Assembly: GCA_016193385.1 (NCBI GenBank)
Contig: JACPSF010000251.1
Span: 1 to 18,687, forward strand
Length of the DNA: 18,687 bases
From: Deltaproteobacteria bacterium
GTDB taxonomy: Bacteria > Desulfobacterota_B > Binatia > UBA9968
Direction: 5' to 3'
This document shows positions 1 through 6,665 of this stretch, piece by piece. The translations under genes and the position numbers were made by a program. How positions within the stretch are numbered: position 1 is the stretch's first letter; each line of letters begins with the position of its first letter. The notes beneath the pieces were generated by a model that saw only the letters and a list, made by a program, of their open reading frames with translations, was not told the origin of the DNA and made no database searches.

Positions 1-1
1 C

Positions 2-262
2 TATCCCCGAGTGGATGGCAAGAAAAAGCGGGACATGAACCCGTCCTTCGTCTACCGGTCGGAATTCAGAGAATACGGAATCGGGGCGCAGATCCTGCGG
101 GATTTGGGCGTGAGAAAAATGCGCCTCATCACCAACAACCGCAAAAACCTCGTCGGGCTATCGGGTTATGGCCTAGAGGTCACCGCCAACGTGCCTTTCC
201 CGTTGGAGCTGCCCTATGGTAAAGAAGCCGGAAAAAGGCAAAAAAGAAGGCTGAAAGCCTAA
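2..262 (+). CDS. ribA: GTP cyclohydrolase II domain, C-terminal part (RibA or RibBA), 5' truncated by window edge
   Basis: The reading frame is open from the first bases and ends with TAA at 260-262, so only the last 86 or so residues are seen. They contain REYGIGAQILRDLGVRKMR, LITNN and VGLSGYGLEV, the conserved C-terminal block of GTP cyclohydrolase II. That enzyme opens the GTP imidazole ring to make the first riboflavin precursor in the cytoplasm. The zinc-binding Cys cluster and catalytic residues lie upstream, outside the window. It could be the RibA half of a bifunctional RibBA; the visible part cannot tell. The usual tail after the GYGLEV block is replaced by a short Lys/Arg-rich end (GKRQKRRLKA). 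The next gene starts 16 bases after the stop, so the two probably share a transcript. Confidence 0.88.
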   Translation, partial: YPRVDGKKKRDMNPSFVYRSEFREYGIGAQILRDLGVRKMRLITNNRKNLVGLSGYGLEVTANVPFPLELPYGKEAGKRQKRRLKA

Positions 263-277
263 GCGAAGGAAGAGACC

Positions 278-487
278 ATGCCTATTTACGAGTTTAGTTG
301 CTGCCGTTGCCAACACAGTTTTGAAGAACTCGTCCTCTCGGCGGGAGAGGTTGTCGCCTGTCCCGAGTGCGCCAGCCCGGAAGTGCAGAGGGAACTTTCT
401 GTTTTTAGCTCCCCCGGTAGCGGTGGGGAGAAGGCGGCAATTGGAGGTGGGTGTGGCTGTACGCCGCGCACCTGCGCGTGCCATTGA
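278..487 (+). CDS. FmdB-family zinc-ribbon protein
   Basis: This is a 69-residue protein beginning MPIYEFSCCRCQHSFEEL, the signature opening of FmdB-type regulatory or zinc-ribbon proteins. CxxC pairs at about residues 9-12 and 28-31 would form one zinc ribbon. A Gly/Cys-rich tail (GGGCGCTPRTCACH) adds further possible ligands and is common in this family. The ATG at 278 follows a good ribosome site (AGGAAGAG, about 265-273). It sits just after the ribA-type gene and likely shares its mRNA. Members are called putative regulators, but their biochemical role is largely undefined, and nothing here shows a target. Confidence 0.88.
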   Translation: MPIYEFSCCRCQHSFEELVLSAGEVVACPECASPEVQRELSVFSSPGSGGEKAAIGGGCGCTPRTCACH

Positions 488-501
488 GGTACTGAGTAAT
501 A

Positions 502-530
502 AGGACTGAGCTAACTCAAACCTCAGTCCT
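502..530. terminator. Inverted repeat between convergent genes, likely bidirectional terminator
   Basis: AGGACTGAG (502-510) and CTCAGTCCT (522-530) form a perfect 9-bp stem around an 11-base loop. The site lies between the end of the plus-strand FmdB-type gene and the end of the minus-strand gene at 538. There is no clear U-run on either side, so termination is inferred from position and stem strength. Confidence 0.55.
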
Positions 531-537
531 GAGATGC

Positions 538-1068
538 TTAGTCCTGATACGGCTCAGGCGGGTCTAAGTAGCGGGAGAGCGCTCCCCGGAGCCTCTTGAG
601 CGCCTCGTCAACGTTGGAAAAGAGCCTCTCCTCAATCAGCTCGCCTTCCAACCAGTAATCCAGCGACGGGGCGTCGGTAAAGTTGATATCCAGCAGCCTC
701 TCCCCGACCGGTTCGCCTGTAATCAAGACCCTAAGCGAATATCCCGCGTCGATCAGCAAGCCCCGTGCGTTAGGCGGGAGTTGAAGCGAGCCCTTGATCT
801 TGTTCAGCCGCTTGACCGGATAGGTCCCCACACCCAAGGAGTGGTAAAGCCATTCTCCTGGCTTCAGCGAGAAATCGCGCAATAGGCGCGTATTGATATC
901 GACGACGTCTCGTACAGCCTGCTCTTGGTGGTAATCTTTCAATAAGCCGTAGACCCATTTTTCGATGATCCCGGCGCCGAGCCCGGTGTGCCTCTCCCGC
1001 TCCTTAACAGGACCCCGATCAATCCACCACTTGACCTCTTCAACCGGCCTGTCTTTTTCCTCCGCCAT
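538..1068 (-). CDS. Conserved-looking hypothetical protein, 176 aa
   Basis: I do not recognise the family. The 176-residue product has no signal peptide, no membrane segment and no cysteines. It is acidic, with Trp/Tyr-rich patches (VEEVKWWIDRGP near the start, SLDYWLEGEL around residues 135-144). A central stretch (residues 60-120) looks like alternating strands, including GLLIDAGYSLRVLITGEPVG. The C-terminus (LFSNVDEALKRLRGALSRYL) is helical. It begins 14 bases after the stop of the 4,5-dihydroxyphthalate-decarboxylase-like gene and is the last gene of that minus-strand operon, so it may act with it. It ends at the shared terminator hairpin at 502-530. Coding is supported by frame length, tight spacing and protein-like composition. 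Confidence 0.72.
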   Translation of the reverse strand: MAEEKDRPVEEVKWWIDRGPVKERERHTGLGAGIIEKWVYGLLKDYHQEQAVRDVVDINTRLLRDFSLKPGEWLYHSLGVGTYPVKRLNKIKGSLQLPPNARGLLIDAGYSLRVLITGEPVGERLLDINFTDAPSLDYWLEGELIEERLFSNVDEALKRLRGALSRYLDPPEPYQD

Positions 1069-1082
1069 GATTTTCGCCTATG

Positions 1083-2075
1083 CTAAATCTTAAACTCTTC
1101 GAGAGTACCGGGGGCAAAGAGGCTTTCCAACTCGGGCCGCTTTTTGATCAACCCCTGCTCATGGGTGTAGCCGACGAGGGTCTCAAGAACATGCCGGTTG
1201 GCCTCCAGTCCGTAGGGCCACGGATCGCCCCCGAAGATCTCCCTTTCCTCCTCCATCTCGGCGATCGACCAGGCCAGCATGTATTTGAGGGCGGAGAATT
1301 CATACATCGATTCCTCACAGATCCGTTTGGACTCGGCGAAAGCCTTGCAGAGGCTTTGGGCAACCCAGGGATTCTTCTCATGCACGCCCTGGCGCAAAGC
1401 CACCGTGTGCATGATGGGAAAAATCTTGGTGCGGCGGTAATAGTCCTTTTCGACTTCCCGAAAATTGGGGATGAGTCTGCGGACCTTCGCAGAGCGCCGG
1501 ACAAAGGGAGAGGGCATGTGCGCGGAGATCATCGCGTCGATCTCCCCCCGCTCCAGCATGGAGGAGAGGGTTTGGTCTGGCCCGATGGGTCGAATGTCGA
1601 GGCTTTTGGGCAAATCGTGCTTGATTTTATCCTCGCGCCCCGGATGCTCCTCGCCGCCCGTGAACCATTTCATCCTCTCCGGCTCCACCCCGTGCTCGTG
1701 TTGCAGGATCCCGCGCACCCAGGTCGCCATGGTGATCTGATACTCCGGAACCCCGACCCGCTTGCCCGCAAGGTCTTTCGGCTCCCTGATGCCCGAATCC
1801 GTGTTGATATAGACGCAGGAGTGGCGGAAGGCCCGCGAAGGGAACACCGGGAGCGCGATCAGCCGGGGATAGCCCTTTTCCCGGGCCATAAGATAGGAGC
1901 CCATGGAGAGCTCTGCCGCATCGAACTCTTGATACCGTAGCATCCGCCAGAAGGTCTCCTCCACCCTGAGCGGCAGATAGGTAAGCTCTATCCCTTCGAC
2001 CTCCACCCTTCCGTCCTGAAGCGCGCGCGTGCGGTCGTAATCCCAACATGCCAGGGTGAGATGGATCTTTCCCAT
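1083..2075 (-). CDS. 4,5-dihydroxyphthalate decarboxylase-like / ABC-type substrate-binding fold protein
   Basis: The 330-residue protein starts MGKIHLTLACWDYDRTRALQDG and carries FDAAELSMGSYLMARE, LPVFPSRAFRHSCVYIN and DLAGKRVGVPEYQITMATWVRG. This layout is typical of the group annotated as 4,5-dihydroxyphthalate decarboxylase, which uses a type-2 periplasmic-binding (NMT1/THI5-like) fold. Known members remove a carboxylate from 4,5-dihydroxyphthalate to give protocatechuate; many homologues in environmental genomes have unknown substrates. There is no signal peptide, which fits a soluble enzyme better than a transporter subunit. It is third in a minus-strand operon, 11 bases after a tiny zinc-ribbon gene. 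No other phthalate genes are visible, so the substrate is open. Family call is firm, activity is not. Confidence 0.85.
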   Translation of the reverse strand: MGKIHLTLACWDYDRTRALQDGRVEVEGIELTYLPLRVEETFWRMLRYQEFDAAELSMGSYLMAREKGYPRLIALPVFPSRAFRHSCVYINTDSGIREPKDLAGKRVGVPEYQITMATWVRGILQHEHGVEPERMKWFTGGEEHPGREDKIKHDLPKSLDIRPIGPDQTLSSMLERGEIDAMISAHMPSPFVRRSAKVRRLIPNFREVEKDYYRRTKIFPIMHTVALRQGVHEKNPWVAQSLCKAFAESKRICEESMYEFSALKYMLAWSIAEMEEEREIFGGDPWPYGLEANRHVLETLVGYTHEQGLIKKRPELESLFAPGTLEEFKI

Positions 2076-2086
2076 CGCCTACCTCA

Positions 2087-2215
2087 TCAACGCGTCTCGC
2101 TCGTTTCTTCCTCCAGGTCGTCGCTGCCGCACTCGGGGCAGAACGGCTCCCCGGAGGGGCCTTCGTCGGAGTCGAACAGCTTGCCGCATTCATTGCAGCG
2201 GTAACAATAGCTCAT
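2087..2215 (-). CDS. 42-aa zinc-ribbon microprotein
   Basis: A short minus-strand frame runs from ATG at 2215 to TGA at 2087-2089. It encodes MSYCYRCNECGKLFDSDEG followed by an acidic tail. Two CxxC knuckles (C7/C10 and C26/C29) are spaced as in a rubredoxin-like or FmdB-like zinc ribbon, and C4 is an extra cysteine. It fits snugly between the 68-aa gene (ends 2226) and the 330-aa gene (starts 2075), with gaps of about 10 bases, as expected in an operon. The regular Cys spacing is hard to explain by chance. The function is unknown; possible roles are metal holding or protein-protein contacts for its larger neighbour. Confidence 0.75.
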   Translation of the reverse strand: MSYCYRCNECGKLFDSDEGPSGEPFCPECGSDDLEEETSETR

Positions 2216-2225
2216 GACCCATCCT

Positions 2226-2432
2226 TCAGCGGTTTTCTTTAACCCCGGCAAGAAAATTTGCCGCGCCGATCACAAACTGCTCTCCCTCTCTCTGAAGCTC
2301 CAAGGCAGGCTCCCCCGAGGCCAGCGTAGTCCGGTTGACGACGGTGTAAATGCAGCCGTGAAACTCGACCTGCTGCCCAGGGGCAAAGCGGCGGAGCTTC
2401 AGATGGTCCGCAACCGGGTTGATCCTCTCCAT
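2226..2432 (-). CDS. Hypothetical 68-aa protein, first gene of minus-strand operon
   Basis: This small soluble protein (MERINPVADHLKLRRFAPGQQ at the start) is rich in predicted strands: VEFHGCIYTVVNRTTLASG, then ALELQREGEQFVIGAANFL. The pattern suggests a small beta-barrel or SH3-like fold, but I cannot name a family. It leads the four-gene minus-strand operon and is followed 10 bases later by the 42-aa zinc ribbon. A purine-rich AGAGAG about 9 bases upstream of the ATG could serve as ribosome site. A single Cys (in FHGCIY) is present. Coding is supported mainly by its compact place in the operon. Confidence 0.62.
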   Translation of the reverse strand: MERINPVADHLKLRRFAPGQQVEFHGCIYTVVNRTTLASGEPALELQREGEQFVIGAANFLAGVKENR

Positions 2433-2528
2433 CGCAACTCTCTTTCATATCACATCCGCTCTCAAAGCTTAAATCCAGAAAAGAAGGCAGCAGGCAAATG
2501 AGAGCGATAGTGATGCCTTGAGACGGAA

Positions 2529-2558
2529 TTGACAACGCGCCGCGTTCCCCATTAGAGT
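2529..2558 (+). promoter_or_regulatory. Candidate sigma70-type promoter for the ketopantoate-reductase-like gene
   Basis: TTGACA at 2529-2534 and TAGAGT at 2553-2558 are 18 bases apart. Predicted transcription would begin at about 2565, next to the ATG at 2567, and no Shine-Dalgarno sequence precedes that ATG. Together these suggest a leaderless mRNA. The -35 match is perfect and the -10 match is 4 of 6. Confidence 0.45.
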
Positions 2559-2566
2559 TTCGGGTC

Positions 2567-3508
2567 ATGGTAGATAAACAAATCCGCATCGCCGTGGTGG
2601 GAGCCGGGGTGGTGGGCGGCTATTTTGGCGCCAAGCTGGCTCACTCGGGTCAGGAAGTCGCGTTCATCGCGCGCGGGGAACACCTCGAAGCCATGCGCAG
2701 GGCCGGGCTGAAAGTCAAAAGCGGAGCGGGGGACCTCCAGATCCGCGCGTGCTTTACCGCGGACCCGGGGGAGGTTGGAGCGGTGGATCTGGTTCTCTTC
2801 AGCGTCAAGTCCTACAGCACCGAAGAGGCGGCGGAGAGGCTCGGCCCTCTGCTGGGAGAAAAGACCACGATACTATCTCTGCAAAACGGCGTCGATAACC
2901 CCGATAAGATCGCACGGCTCTGGGGTAGGAACCGGACATTGGCCGGCGTCGTCTATATTGGGGCACGCGTCTCAAGCCCCGGGGTGATCGAGCACAGCGG
3001 GGGCGGGCGCATCGTCATGGGGGAGCTGGACGGTGGGGTGGGCGAGACCACGGAGGCGGTTCGTGAGATGCTCTCCGGGGCGCAGATCCCCTGCTCCATC
3101 AGCACGGAGATCCGCAAAGTCATGTGGGGAAAGCTCGCATGGAATGCACCGTTCTGTGCCATCGCGTGCCTGACCCGGGCGACGACGAAAGAGATCGTCG
3201 AGTCGGAATCGCTCAGGAAGCTGGCGGTGGATGGCATGGCGGAGGTGATCGAAGCGGCTAAATCTCAAGGGTTTGAGCTGGCGCCGACGATTGTGGAGGA
3301 GACGCTCAATCTCTCGCGCGGTCTCGGAGATTTCAAGCCCTCCATGCTCCAGGATCTGGAGGCGGGAAAACCGTTGGAATACGAGGCCTTCAATGGAGTC
3401 GTGGTCGACGCGCTCAGACGGGCGGGAAAGGCGGCGCCGATCAACCAGCTCTTTTACGGCGCGCTCAAATTCCTAGACGGCAAAATTCGCGGCGGAGGGG
3501 TTGCTTGA
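2567..3508 (+). CDS. panE: 2-dehydropantoate 2-reductase family protein (PanE/ApbA-like)
   Basis: The 313-residue product is of normal length for ketopantoate reductases, which use NADPH to reduce 2-dehydropantoate to pantoate in the pantothenate and CoA pathway. An N-terminal Rossmann motif, VVGAGVVGGYFG (G12, G14, G17), binds the cofactor. VLFSVKSY (K81) and LQNGVDN (N107) are conserved family blocks. WGKLAWNA supplies the expected catalytic Lys (K189) and Asn (N193) of the C-terminal helical domain. The gene stands alone between a divergent operon and the catabolic island. Many paralogues in environmental bacteria act on other 2-keto acids, so the PanE name shows the family rather than the proven substrate. 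The start has no ribosome site. Confidence 0.88.
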   Translation: MVDKQIRIAVVGAGVVGGYFGAKLAHSGQEVAFIARGEHLEAMRRAGLKVKSGAGDLQIRACFTADPGEVGAVDLVLFSVKSYSTEEAAERLGPLLGEKTTILSLQNGVDNPDKIARLWGRNRTLAGVVYIGARVSSPGVIEHSGGGRIVMGELDGGVGETTEAVREMLSGAQIPCSISTEIRKVMWGKLAWNAPFCAIACLTRATTKEIVESESLRKLAVDGMAEVIEAAKSQGFELAPTIVEETLNLSRGLGDFKPSMLQDLEAGKPLEYEAFNGVVVDALRRAGKAAPINQLFYGALKFLDGKIRGGGVA

Positions 3509-3639
3509 GCAAGGCTTATTTTATTCTACGCGGACTCGATCGAAGCCGGTTTTCGCCGCTAGATTTTTTAGAGGGTTATGGGCCAGAGGTATCGCCTTTG
3601 ATTCGTAAAGTCTAGGGTGGTGAAAGGGGCGGTTCTATC

Positions 3640-5049
3640 TTGATTGGGAATGGGCAGAGGGGGATTCTGATCGTCGGCGCAGGGAGCGCCGGGTTAGCTG
3701 CAGCGGTCCAAGCGGCAGAGACTGGCGGAAAGGTTACCGTTGTCGAGATGCACGACAAACCGGGTGGAGTCAGTAGACACTCTACGGGATTGATACGGGG
3801 CTCTGGAACTTTTCTTCAGAAGCATCTCGGCATCAAGGATTCTTGGAGAGATGACGCTCTTGAGATGATGGAGCAAGCTAGATTTACAAACGATCCTGCC
3901 CTCATTGCCAGACTCGCTGAGAATAGTGGCAGGACGGTTGATTGGCTGAGGGGACTCGGCGTAGTCTTTAAAGAGCGGATTATTGATATGCCCCGAATTC
4001 ATCTGATCCTGCCTGACGGCAGGGGTCTGATTGATGTACTTTACAAAGCAGCAGAGCAGCAGGGTGTCGAATTCTTGTTTGGGGCGCGGGCTGTGGGCAT
4101 TATTTTGGAAAAAAATAATGTGGCTGGTGTAGAGGTTGTCAGAGACGGGAAAAGGATAGAATTCAAGGCTGACGCAGTAGTGCTCTGTACGGGGGGGGTT
4201 TGGCAAGGCAGGCTTCTGAAGAAGTATGCAGAGGATTTGAAAGACCTGATCGTTTCCTATGGACATCCCGCGGGAGGATTCGGTGACGGCATCCAGATCG
4301 GAAAAAGAATCGGGGCCAACGTGGTGGATTTGGACAGGATCATTCCAAATGTGGCGACGTTTCTCGACGGAAAATTACAACCCGCGCCACTTGGGGCTTC
4401 GTCTTCACTACGGCACGGCGGAGGAGCGATATTCTTAAACCGAGCCTTAGATAGGTTTGTCAATGAGGATCTATTCTATGTCGATTTTGCCCATCAGGTC
4501 GTGGAGGAGCTAAGGAGAAGGAGAGAGAAGTGGGTGTGGGAAATATGGGATGAAAATGCAAGAGAATTGGTCCCCAGGGTGGATGAATACATCAAACTCG
4601 GTTATGTTGAGAAACAGGTATTGATTCTCACGAAGAGTTTAAAGGAGCTGGCTCAAGCCATGGGTGTTGACGCTCAAAAGCTGGAGAATTCCGTCGGAAA
4701 ATATAACAGCTACTTTGAAAGCGGCATTAGGGTTGACCCAGAGTGCGGAAGGCCGTTAGATGATCTACGCCCATTAAACAAGCCGCCTTTCTATGCAGTG
4801 AGAGTGGGAGTCGAGTGTCTGTCTACAAGAGGCGGCCTTAAGGTCGATACGGAAGCGCGTGTGTTGCATAAACGAGGGAGTCCTATCCCAAATCTGTTCG
4901 CTGCCGGTGATGACACAGGCGGCATGCACGGTGAAGGTTACATGACTGGCGTCTCCTTAGAGCGTGCAGTTGTTTATGGCCGTATCGCGGGCGACAACGC
5001 TGCCACGGGTAAACTCGGAGCCTCGATCAAGCTCAGTTCGGAGGCCTAA
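3640..5049 (+). CDS. FAD-dependent oxidoreductase, fumarate reductase/succinate dehydrogenase flavoprotein family
   Basis: The 469-residue protein has the FAD-binding dinucleotide motif ILIVGAGSAGLAAA (G13, G15, G18) with E36 at the end of the second strand. It also has the C-terminal FAD motif NLFAAGDDTGGMHGEGY (from residue 418). This is the FAD_binding_2 group, which includes soluble fumarate reductases, ketosteroid dehydrogenases and tricarballylate dehydrogenase. No signal peptide or heme site is present, so it is likely cytoplasmic. The active-site segments differ from fumarate reductase: STRGG stands where HTMGG is usual, and MHGEGYMTG replaces the Arg-bearing GGNR-type segment, so fumarate is unlikely to be the substrate. 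Start chosen at TTG 3640, about 10 bases after GAAAGGGG; no in-frame ATG or GTG is near. It heads the transporter operon. Confidence 0.87.
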   Translation: MIGNGQRGILIVGAGSAGLAAAVQAAETGGKVTVVEMHDKPGGVSRHSTGLIRGSGTFLQKHLGIKDSWRDDALEMMEQARFTNDPALIARLAENSGRTVDWLRGLGVVFKERIIDMPRIHLILPDGRGLIDVLYKAAEQQGVEFLFGARAVGIILEKNNVAGVEVVRDGKRIEFKADAVVLCTGGVWQGRLLKKYAEDLKDLIVSYGHPAGGFGDGIQIGKRIGANVVDLDRIIPNVATFLDGKLQPAPLGASSSLRHGGGAIFLNRALDRFVNEDLFYVDFAHQVVEELRRRREKWVWEIWDENARELVPRVDEYIKLGYVEKQVLILTKSLKELAQAMGVDAQKLENSVGKYNSYFESGIRVDPECGRPLDDLRPLNKPPFYAVRVGVECLSTRGGLKVDTEARVLHKRGSPIPNLFAAGDDTGGMHGEGYMTGVSLERAVVYGRIAGDNAATGKLGASIKLSSEA

Positions 5050-5083
5050 ACTTACGAGAAGATCAATGGAAAGGAAGAAGATG

Positions 5084-6052
5084 ATGAATACAATGAAACG
5101 GGGTTTTTTGACGTCGTTGATCGTCACGGGGATTCTGTTGGTGGGATTGGGAGAGGTCAGATCTCAGGCGAAATATCCAACAAGGGCCATTGATGTCATC
5201 GTGGCGTTCGGTCCCGGCGGGGGGATAGATTTAAATACCCGAGTGACTGCATCTTATATGACGAAAAAGTGGGGTCTTCCTGTGAATGTGGTCAACAAAC
5301 CGGGAGGAAAGAATATCCCAGCGACCCTGGAGCTCTATAAGGCCGTTGCGGATGGTTATACCATGTTCGGTGATAACTCGGTAACGAGCTCCTTGATGGG
5401 CGCGGCGACTAAGGATTTGCCCTTCGAAGTCAAGGACCGGACGTTCGTTGCCACCGTTTCTGCAATTCCATACGTGATTTCGGTACCTTCCACCTCCCCG
5501 TACAAAAGTTTGGCAGAATTTTTGTCCGAAGCTAAGAAGAATCCCGCCAACGTAACCTTTACGGCTGGTGATGTCGGTATAGAGTATGGCATCAGGCGGT
5601 TTCTCCTTGCAGTCGGGTTGGACATTTCAAAAATGAAGCCAGTAATGGTCAGGGATGCAGCCCAGGCAGTCGCTATGACTGCTGGTGGGAACGTATCCTT
5701 GGGTGCCTCAATGGCAAGTTCAAGCCTTCCTGCTATTAAGGCAGGGAATTTGAGGCCGTTGCTTGTCGCGGATAAAAGCAGGCATTCAGACTTGCCGGAA
5801 GTGCCCACCTCCGTAGAACTTGGTTACCCGACCTTTCTCTATGTGGGATGGGTTGGTATATCGGGTCCGCCAAAGCTACCCTCGTTTATCGTTGACATAT
5901 GGGACAAGTCTTTGGAAGGGATGGTTAGAGACCCGGATGTCGTTGCTCAATTCAAGAGGATCGGGGCGAGCCCGTTTTACCATGATGCAAAAGCAACAAG
6001 AGAGTATGTCTTAAAAGACCTTGAAGAGATGAAAAAGATACTCGGTAAGTAA
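5084..6052 (+). CDS. tctC: Tripartite tricarboxylate transporter substrate-binding protein (TctC/Bug family)
   Basis: From the ATG at 5084 this is a 322-residue periplasmic binding protein. It has a short basic N-terminus (MNTMKRG), a hydrophobic core and a likely cleavage after EVRSQA. The mature start KYPTRAIDVIVAFGPGGGID is the hallmark of TctC/Bug receptors, which capture carboxylates and similar small anions. NKPGGKNIPATLELYKAVADGY and PEVPTSVELGYP are further family blocks. The frame extends upstream into the previous gene. 5084 is preferred because AAGGA (5071-5075) lies 8 bases before it and the signal peptide then begins normally; ATG 5066 or 5081 are alternatives. It probably delivers substrate to the TctA/TctB pair encoded next. 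Confidence 0.92.
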   Translation: MNTMKRGFLTSLIVTGILLVGLGEVRSQAKYPTRAIDVIVAFGPGGGIDLNTRVTASYMTKKWGLPVNVVNKPGGKNIPATLELYKAVADGYTMFGDNSVTSSLMGAATKDLPFEVKDRTFVATVSAIPYVISVPSTSPYKSLAEFLSEAKKNPANVTFTAGDVGIEYGIRRFLLAVGLDISKMKPVMVRDAAQAVAMTAGGNVSLGASMASSSLPAIKAGNLRPLLVADKSRHSDLPEVPTSVELGYPTFLYVGWVGISGPPKLPSFIVDIWDKSLEGMVRDPDVVAQFKRIGASPFYHDAKATREYVLKDLEEMKKILGK

Positions 6053-6166
6053 AAAAGCGTCACAACAGGCCTCCTGCCAGTCCAGCCCAAATCATAATGA
6101 CCACCCTGAGCAGAAAAGTATTCTAAGGGCTACATTGGCTTTCCCACAAAGGGTCACCGAAACACT

Positions 6167-6634
6167 GTGAACAGAAGAGTGCTTATAGAAGGGATATTAC
6201 TCTTAGCTATCGGCTTTGGCGGTACAGTGGAAGGGCTCCGTTTAACATTTCATAGGGATCCAGGTGTCCTCTATGATTTGCTGGGACCAGGTCTGTATGT
6301 CGTTGTCATCGGCCTCGGACTGGTGGTTACAGGTACTGTCCACCTTTCCATCAACTATGGAAAGGTTTTAAGGACCGAGGAGGCGGTGGGGGACGGAGAA
6401 ATGAGAATGCGTTTGATCGGTACGGTTTTGGTCTGTGTCCTCTATACCGCCCTTATTAATATTGTCGGCTACTTAGTTTCAACCATCGTGTTTTTTTTGC
6501 TCGAATTTAGGATTGTGGGTGTAGACTCCTGGAAAGTTAATGCCGTGCTGACCATAGTTGTATCGGTAGTCAGTTATATAATTTTTATTCAATACGGCAA
6601 CATTGCGTTTCCAAGGGGGATATTCTTCAGATAA
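6167..6634 (+). CDS. tctB: Tripartite tricarboxylate transporter small membrane subunit (TctB)
   Basis: The 155-residue hydrophobic protein has about four to five membrane segments (roughly residues 6-23, 41-60, 82-113 and 125-143), separated by a short charged loop (RTEEAVGDGEMRMR). This is the size and shape of TctB, the poorly conserved small permease subunit, and its place between tctC and tctA confirms it. The start is GTG at 6167; AAAGGG at 6148-6153 is a rather distant ribosome site, so translation may be weak or the start may differ. The 114 bases separating it from tctC hold no gene. The DPGVLYDLLGPGLYP-like region before the second helix (DPGVLYDLLGPGLY) is typical of TctB. Confidence 0.87.
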   Translation: MNRRVLIEGILLLAIGFGGTVEGLRLTFHRDPGVLYDLLGPGLYVVVIGLGLVVTGTVHLSINYGKVLRTEEAVGDGEMRMRLIGTVLVCVLYTALINIVGYLVSTIVFFLLEFRIVGVDSWKVNAVLTIVVSVVSYIIFIQYGNIAFPRGIFFR

Positions 6635-6665
6635 ATTTTGGTTTAGCCCGAGGGATCGGAAGAAG

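Noticed and set aside
1080..1940. Long plus-strand open frame (286 codons)
   Set aside because: It lies antisense to the 4,5-dihydroxyphthalate-decarboxylase-like gene, has no family motifs, and is a composition shadow of GC-rich coding sequence.
2433..2528. Minus-strand promoter for the 2432-538 operon
   Set aside because: A TATGAA-like -10 is visible, but no convincing -35 at proper distance, so it was not listed.
3694..4266. Minus-strand open frame of 190 codons
   Set aside because: It overlaps the N-terminal half of the FAD oxidoreductase, whose motifs prove the plus-strand frame.
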